DNA of 64,000 nucleotides from Abiotrophia sp938010525 (GTDB lineage: Bacteria > Bacillota > Bacilli > Lactobacillales > Aerococcaceae), in assembly GCF_938010525.1 (NCBI RefSeq), contig NZ_CALLVK010000021.1, positions 186,001-250,000 of the forward strand. The letters run 5' to 3'. Positions within the stretch are counted from its first letter, which is position 1. Every line of letters starts with the position of its first letter. Positions 60,313 to 64,000 of the stretch are shown piece after piece. A program made the translations under genes and the position numbers. Under the pieces are notes generated by a model. That model was not told the DNA's origin, did no database searches, and worked only from the letters and a program-made list of their open reading frames with translations.

Positions 60313-60948
60313 ATGATTGAACAACTAGTCGTCCCTAAACAGCAGATTACCTATCTAACCGAAGCCGATAACTGCGCAAACGCCTTGGATTTATTAGAAG
60401 ATCAGGGACTACGCTGTGTGCCCGTCCTAGACGCCACCCAGACCCTCTACCGCGGTAATCTCTATCGCTATCACATCTATCAATATGCCTACCATCACCC
60501 TGACGAAGATTTGAGTAGCCTGCCAGTCACCCACTTCCTCAAAAACACGACTCGCGTAGTGCACGAGCAGGACTCCTTCTATCATATGGTCTTTACCCTC
60601 AATGACCTACCTTACGTCGCTGTTCTGGACCGTGACAATCGATTCAGCGGTATTATTCGTCATAACACCATGTTGCAGTGGCTAGCTCAAGCCTGGGCCA
60701 TGCCGAATGCAGGTTTTGCCCTATCAGTCGAGACCCTAGGTAGTCGTGGAGAATTGGCTCAAGTCAGCAAGTTAATCAATCGCTTTAGCGACATTGTCTC
60801 TGCTACCACCCTGGAGAAAACCGATATGGATACCAAGGGCCAGATCCTCTATGTTCTGCCAAGCAGTCTAGACCCCGTTGAGTTCAATCAATTGGTCAAG
60901 CAATTAGAGCGACGTGGCTACCGCATTCGAAGCTACCGTATACATTAA
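60313..60948 (+). CDS. CBS-domain protein, CbpA/CbpB-like
   Basis: A 211-residue soluble protein with two CBS motifs (ALDLLEDQGLRCVPVLDATQ, then YHMVFTLNDLPYVAVLDRDN and FSGIIRHNTML) followed by an ACT-like C-terminal part (QILYVLPSSLDPVEFNQLVKQLERRGYRI). This layout is that of Lactobacillales c-di-AMP receptors such as CbpA/CbpB, which control the stringent-response enzyme Rel when c-di-AMP is low. The start at 60313 has AAAGGAG. It lies next to the relQ operon and divergent from the CNNM gene; ligand binding is not proven by sequence. Confidence 0.78.
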   Translation: MIEQLVVPKQQITYLTEADNCANALDLLEDQGLRCVPVLDATQTLYRGNLYRYHIYQYAYHHPDEDLSSLPVTHFLKNTTRVVHEQDSFYHMVFTLNDLPYVAVLDRDNRFSGIIRHNTMLQWLAQAWAMPNAGFALSVETLGSRGELAQVSKLINRFSDIVSATTLEKTDMDTKGQILYVLPSSLDPVEFNQLVKQLERRGYRIRSYRIH

Positions 60949-60950
60949 GT

Positions 60951-60977
60951 AAGGTTGGAGTTAACTCCAACCTTTTT
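60951..60977 (+). terminator. Terminator of the CBS-protein gene
   Basis: Perfect 10-bp stem aaggttggag (60951-60960) / ctccaacctt (60965-60974), loop ttaa, then TTT. Confidence 0.88.
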
Positions 60978-60987
60978 CTATAAGAAA

Positions 60988-61016
60988 AGAGCTCGATTAG
61001 TCAGCTATCGAGCTCT
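60988..61016 (-). terminator. Terminator overlapping the end of the RluA-type gene
   Basis: Perfect 10-bp stem agagctcgat (60988-60997) / atcgagctct (61007-61016). The stop codon of the gene lies in the loop, and T4 follows on the minus strand; T5 also on the plus side, so it may work both ways. Confidence 0.8.
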
Positions 61017-61926
61017 CTTTTTGTTCTAAGTTACTTTCCCTTTTGGCTAGCCAGGCGGCCATATCCTCAGGTAGAGGGGCCGATAGCACTAGGCGCTGTC
61101 CAGTGAAGGGCTGGGTGAGACGTAGTTCACCGCAGTGGAGGGCCTGGCGACTAATCTCTTCCAAATGCGGGCCACCATAAAGGTCATCTCCAACTAGCAC
61201 CCCACCTGCATCTTGCATATGGACCCGAATCTGGTGGGTACGTCCCGTATGAAGGCGAAGCTTGAGTAGACTGCTGTCAGCAAAAGCTTGCTTAAGCCAA
61301 TATTCGGTGACTGCCCGCTGGCCACTTTCATGGACCCGTCGCGTGATAATCGAATCTTCGGTGCGCGCGATGGGGCGATCAATGACGCCGTGAGCCGGCC
61401 AGTCTGATTTTGTCGAAATGGCCAAATAATACTTCTCAACTTGCCCACCTTGGACCTGCTTATCCAACATGGCGTGAGCTAAACGGTGCTTAGCTATCAA
61501 CATGAGGCCGGTGGTCTGGCGGTCCAAGCGGGTGACAATATGGATCACCTGGTCCGCGTAGCCTTGGCGCTGATAATAGCCCTTAACCCGATTGGCCATG
61601 GCGGAATCCGGAATCCGTTTGGAAGGGATGGAGACAACGTCTGTTGGCTTATTGACAATCAGTAGGTCCCGATCTTCGTAGATGACCTGGATGGGAACAT
61701 GTGAAGGCGGCACCGTCTCATGTGTGCCCTCGTCGGCCGCCACCAAGGTCAGGACATCGCCTGCTTCTAATTTGGCAAGGACATTGACCTCTTGACCATT
61801 CAGTAAGATGTTGCCGCCTTCGAATTTGACATGTGATACGAACTTGCGAGGGATGCCCAGATGCTTAAGGTAATCCTTAATCCGTACTGGATGGTCCCCC
61901 TCATAGTGCCATTGAAACTGAACCAC
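60997..61926 (-). CDS. RluA/RluD-family pseudouridine synthase
   Basis: A 309-residue RNA pseudouridine synthase with an N-terminal S4-like RNA-binding domain (VRIKDYLKHLGIPRKFV, ILLNGQEVNVLAKLEAGD), LIVNKPTDVVSIPSK, the catalytic Asp in HIVTRLDRQTTGLM, and LHTGRTHQIRVHM. It is YjbO-like, as found after relQ-nadK in Bacillus and streptococci. It starts with GTG at 61926, only 2 nt after the stop of the lipoprotein gene and without a good ribosome site, so translation probably depends on coupling. Confidence 0.92.
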   Translation of the reverse strand: MVQFQWHYEGDHPVRIKDYLKHLGIPRKFVSHVKFEGGNILLNGQEVNVLAKLEAGDVLTLVAADEGTHETVPPSHVPIQVIYEDRDLLIVNKPTDVVSIPSKRIPDSAMANRVKGYYQRQGYADQVIHIVTRLDRQTTGLMLIAKHRLAHAMLDKQVQGGQVEKYYLAISTKSDWPAHGVIDRPIARTEDSIITRRVHESGQRAVTEYWLKQAFADSSLLKLRLHTGRTHQIRVHMQDAGGVLVGDDLYGGPHLEEISRQALHCGELRLTQPFTGQRLVLSAPLPEDMAAWLAKRESNLEQKESSIAD

Positions 61927-61928
61927 GC

Positions 61929-62537
61929 TTATTTCGCCGCCTCATTGACAAAGGCTTCAAGATCTGCCATTTTGCTGGAGTGGTTGACATTGATCCCTGG
62001 CTTGCCCCCTTTAACAATAAAAGCATTAGGCACTTTATTCACACCATAGACTTGCATAGCAGATTCGAAGTTACTGTCATTAGCGTGTTTACGCGTATTG
62101 TAGTAATAAACGGTCACGCCCTTTTCCTTGGCCAGTTGGTTTAACTTAGGAGAGAAGGCGTGGCAGTAAGGACACTCGTCAAAGCCCAGATAGATAATCT
62201 TAGCCCCACCTGCCGTTGACAAAATTAAGTCGTTATAATCCTGTTCGCTTATAATCTCCTTAAAGTTGGAATAATTGGAAGCCTTATGGCCCTCGCTCGT
62301 ATCTAAGGTAATTTGATCTAAACTAGCGTAAAAACTCGCCTTATCAGATTCAGGCATGTTCGCGATATTAGTATCTTCAGGAATCTCGACCTTTTGATCA
62401 ACTTCTGAAACCGGCACATTAGCCACGGAGCTGTTTGAAGGCTGACTCGCCTCTGGTCCTAAATTACAAGCTGCTAGGCTCAAACTTGTTAGTCCTAAAA
62501 GACTGAATTTGATGATTGCATGTAGGTTAAAACGCAT
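61929..62537 (-). CDS. Thioredoxin-fold lipoprotein
   Basis: A 202-residue secreted lipoprotein. A signal peptide with basic start and hydrophobic core ends in the lipobox LSLAAC (Cys at about 24). A Ser/Asn-rich linker leads to a thioredoxin domain: IIYLGFDECPYCHAFSP (CxxC redox pair), then the cis-Pro loop NKVPNAFIVKGGK. It resembles the PedC/BrcD and streptococcal TlpA-like thiol proteins, probably an extracellular thiol oxidase or reductase. The ATG at 62537 has GAGGG upstream. Its position inside the relQ-nadK-rluA-type operon is unusual. Confidence 0.85.
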   Translation of the reverse strand: MRFNLHAIIKFSLLGLTSLSLAACNLGPEASQPSNSSVANVPVSEVDQKVEIPEDTNIANMPESDKASFYASLDQITLDTSEGHKASNYSNFKEIISEQDYNDLILSTAGGAKIIYLGFDECPYCHAFSPKLNQLAKEKGVTVYYYNTRKHANDSNFESAMQVYGVNKVPNAFIVKGGKPGINVNHSSKMADLEAFVNEAAK

Positions 62538-62568
62538 GTGTTTCCCTCTTTTTCTATTTACTGACTTG

Positions 62569-63405
62569 CTAGTGCTTGATTTTTGCATCCCGTTCCTGCT
62601 TATGGCCGATAAAGGAATTCTCTACGCGGTCCCAGAAATGGGTGTGGCGGAAGCTGGCAAACTTAATCCTTGTATCAGCCAACTGGAATTTGACTGACTG
62701 GATGCCCTTAGTCTCGCAAGTGAGATGGTCAATCATGAGCATGGTCTGAGCTTCTTCTTGAATTAGCAAGGTTAGGTATTCATCACGCGGAATAATCATA
62801 GGTGCACCTAGCGTTCGATAGACCCGATTATTAAGGGCAGCCATCTCTGTTAGTTGCAAGGCGTCTACGCGTGGATGCATGACAGCCCCACCTAGTGACT
62901 TGTTAAGGCCGGTGGACCCGGTTGGTGTTGCGATACAGAGACCATCACCACGGAAGGTCGCAAAGAACTTCTCGTTAATCTGAATCTCGGCCACCATGGT
63001 GCCAGCCATAGTCCGCAAGGAACACTCATTTAGAGCTAACCATTCATGTGTTTTGCCATCTTTGCAAGCAGCCTCTACCTTAAGTAAAGGATAGCTAACA
63101 TGGCCTTGCCCGCCACAACGAGCCAAACTGTCGACTAACTCGTCTATTTCATGTGGAAGCCAATCGGCATAGAAGCCCAGATGGCCGGTGTGAATCCCGA
63201 TAAAGATGACACAATCCAACCAGTCCTGATAATCGTGGAAGGCCGCTAGGAGCGTGCCATCACCGCCAATGGTAATCAGGTAATCAGGCACCTGGCCAGA
63301 TTCCACCAATCGGAAGCCTGCAAGCTCCAATTTATCCTTGAGACTAGCCTCAATTTCTAAGGATTGGGGCTGTTGATTGGTATAAATCATGATTGCTTGT
63401 TTCAT
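62569..63405 (-). CDS. nadK: NAD kinase
   Basis: A 278-residue ATP-dependent NAD kinase (PpnK). YLITIGGDGTLLAAFHDY carries the GGDGTL motif, FIGIHTGHLGFYADW and LNECSLRT, FRGDGLCIATPTGSTGLNKS complete the active site. It makes NADP+ for biosynthesis. AAGGAAGG precedes the ATG, and the gene is 17 nt after relQ, as is usual in Firmicutes. Confidence 0.96.
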   Translation of the reverse strand: MKQAIMIYTNQQPQSLEIEASLKDKLELAGFRLVESGQVPDYLITIGGDGTLLAAFHDYQDWLDCVIFIGIHTGHLGFYADWLPHEIDELVDSLARCGGQGHVSYPLLKVEAACKDGKTHEWLALNECSLRTMAGTMVAEIQINEKFFATFRGDGLCIATPTGSTGLNKSLGGAVMHPRVDALQLTEMAALNNRVYRTLGAPMIIPRDEYLTLLIQEEAQTMLMIDHLTCETKGIQSVKFQLADTRIKFASFRHTHFWDRVENSFIGHKQERDAKIKH

Positions 63406-63422
63406 CCGTCAACCGTCCTTCC

Positions 63423-64000
63423 TTAGCGTTTGTCGAAGAGCAAGAGCGCTTCACGAATCTCATCGCGAATCTCCGACATCTCTTCGTCCAGGCGAAAGGC
63501 TGCCTCCGAGGCGCGCTCTAGCCGTTCTAAGATTTCTTGTGGGTATTCCTCTTGGTATTTATAGTTAAGCGAGTGCTCAATGGTGGCCCAGAAGTTCATA
63601 GCCAAGGTCCGAATCTGAACTTCAACAATGAGTTGCTTTACCTCGCCTGAGGCTAGCTGGACAGGATATTCCAAGACCATATGATAGGAGCGATAACCGC
63701 TTGGCTTACGGTTTTGGATATAATCGCGAATTAAGAGTACCTTGAAGTCCTGGCGATTCTTCAAGATATTAGCCACCTCATAGATATCTTCTACGAACTG
63801 ACACATAATCCGAACACCGGCAATATCCTGCACCCCTACTAGCACATCTTCTGGCGCGATCTTGCGCACTTCCATCTTCTCTAAGATGCTCTCCCGCGTT
63901 TTGACCCGTCCAGTTACAAACTCGATAGGAGCCCGACGGTGCTCAATCCGGAACTCCTTGCGCAGGTTTTTGAGTTTAAGCTTAAGCTCATCGACCGCCT
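63423..64000 (-). CDS. relQ: RelQ-type small alarmone synthetase, N-terminus cut by the window edge
   Basis: About 192 codons of a RelA/SpoT synthetase domain without hydrolase part: AVDELKLKLKNLRKEF at the edge, APIEFVTGRVKTRESILEKM, VQDIAGVRIMCQFVEDIY (Mg and GTP site), YIQNRKPSGYRSYHMVLEYP and VEVQIRTLAMNFWATIEHSLNYK. It makes (p)ppGpp and pGpp in the small tetrameric form. An internal ATG at 63875 is not the start; the reading frame continues past 64000. It is the first visible gene of the operon with nadK, the thioredoxin lipoprotein and the RluA-type gene. Confidence 0.95.
   Translation of the reverse strand, partial: AVDELKLKLKNLRKEFRIEHRRAPIEFVTGRVKTRESILEKMEVRKIAPEDVLVGVQDIAGVRIMCQFVEDIYEVANILKNRQDFKVLLIRDYIQNRKPSGYRSYHMVLEYPVQLASGEVKQLIVEVQIRTLAMNFWATIEHSLNYKYQEEYPQEILERLERASEAAFRLDEEMSEIRDEIREALLLFDKR

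Overview
The window comes from a low-to-mid-GC Gram-positive bacterium of the order Lactobacillales. The markers are walJ, spxH-like, coiA, pepF, relQ and nadK genes, a CbpA/CbpB-like CBS protein, PTS operons run by PRD and ROK regulators, AGGAGG ribosome binding sites and CcpA cre sites. The base composition (by eye mid to high 40s % GC) and the gene set would fit the Aerococcaceae, for example Abiotrophia, but the genus is an inference. No rRNA, tRNA, CRISPR array, insertion sequence or phage genes were seen.

Layout. 1-3.1 kb: truncated walJ, a GH29 alpha-L-fucosidase preceded by a 13-codon leader ORF and a cre-promoter, and a CpXC zinc protein. 3.4-5.95 kb: a clearly AT-rich two-gene island (OLD-like ATPase/TOPRIM protein plus a D12-class DNA adenine methylase), the best candidate for a little-described defence system. 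6.3-9.8 kb: SpxH-like adaptor, an array of three palindromic hairpins, a CYTH protein and two tandem CorA transporters. 10-12.7 kb: galK-galT. 12.8-17 kb: PLP aminotransferase, glycosyltransferase, DegT aminotransferase and PglC-like initiating sugar transferase (surface glycan). 17.1-20.2 kb: pepF and coiA.

20.4-30.8 kb: two PTS catabolic operons. The first has a PRD activator, fructose-type EIIA/B/C, a class II ketose-bisphosphate aldolase, a D-lyxose-isomerase-like cupin and a xylulokinase-like kinase. The second has a LicT-like antiterminator with its own RAT/terminator leader, galactitol-type EIIA/B/C and a RhaD-like aldolase. 31-35 kb: YtcJ amidohydrolase, PotD-like binding protein and an MGT glycosyltransferase. 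35.2-43.7 kb: a lactose/cellobiose-type PTS with GH35 beta-galactosidase and aldo/keto reductase, driven by a consensus promoter overlapped by a perfect cre; a divergent ROK regulator; a TIM-barrel protein; an RpiR regulator. 43.9-47.2 kb: four related unknown membrane proteins and one frameshifted remnant. 47.6-50.5 kb: AraC regulator and GH36 alpha-galactosidase. 50.8-60 kb: APC permease, ClC channel, HAD-APH fusion, Gfo/Idh oxidoreductase, GNAT, QueH, a P-loop kinase and a CNNM/CorC protein. 60.3-64 kb: CBS protein and the relQ-nadK-thioredoxin lipoprotein-rluA-type operon.

Taken together the window is dominated by sugar scavenging. Fucosidase, GH35 beta-galactosidase, GH36 alpha-galactosidase, galK/galT and three PTS operons would let a mucosal bacterium trim host or dietary glycans and feed the products into glycolysis. 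CcpA sites mark the fucosidase and lactose-type PTS promoters.
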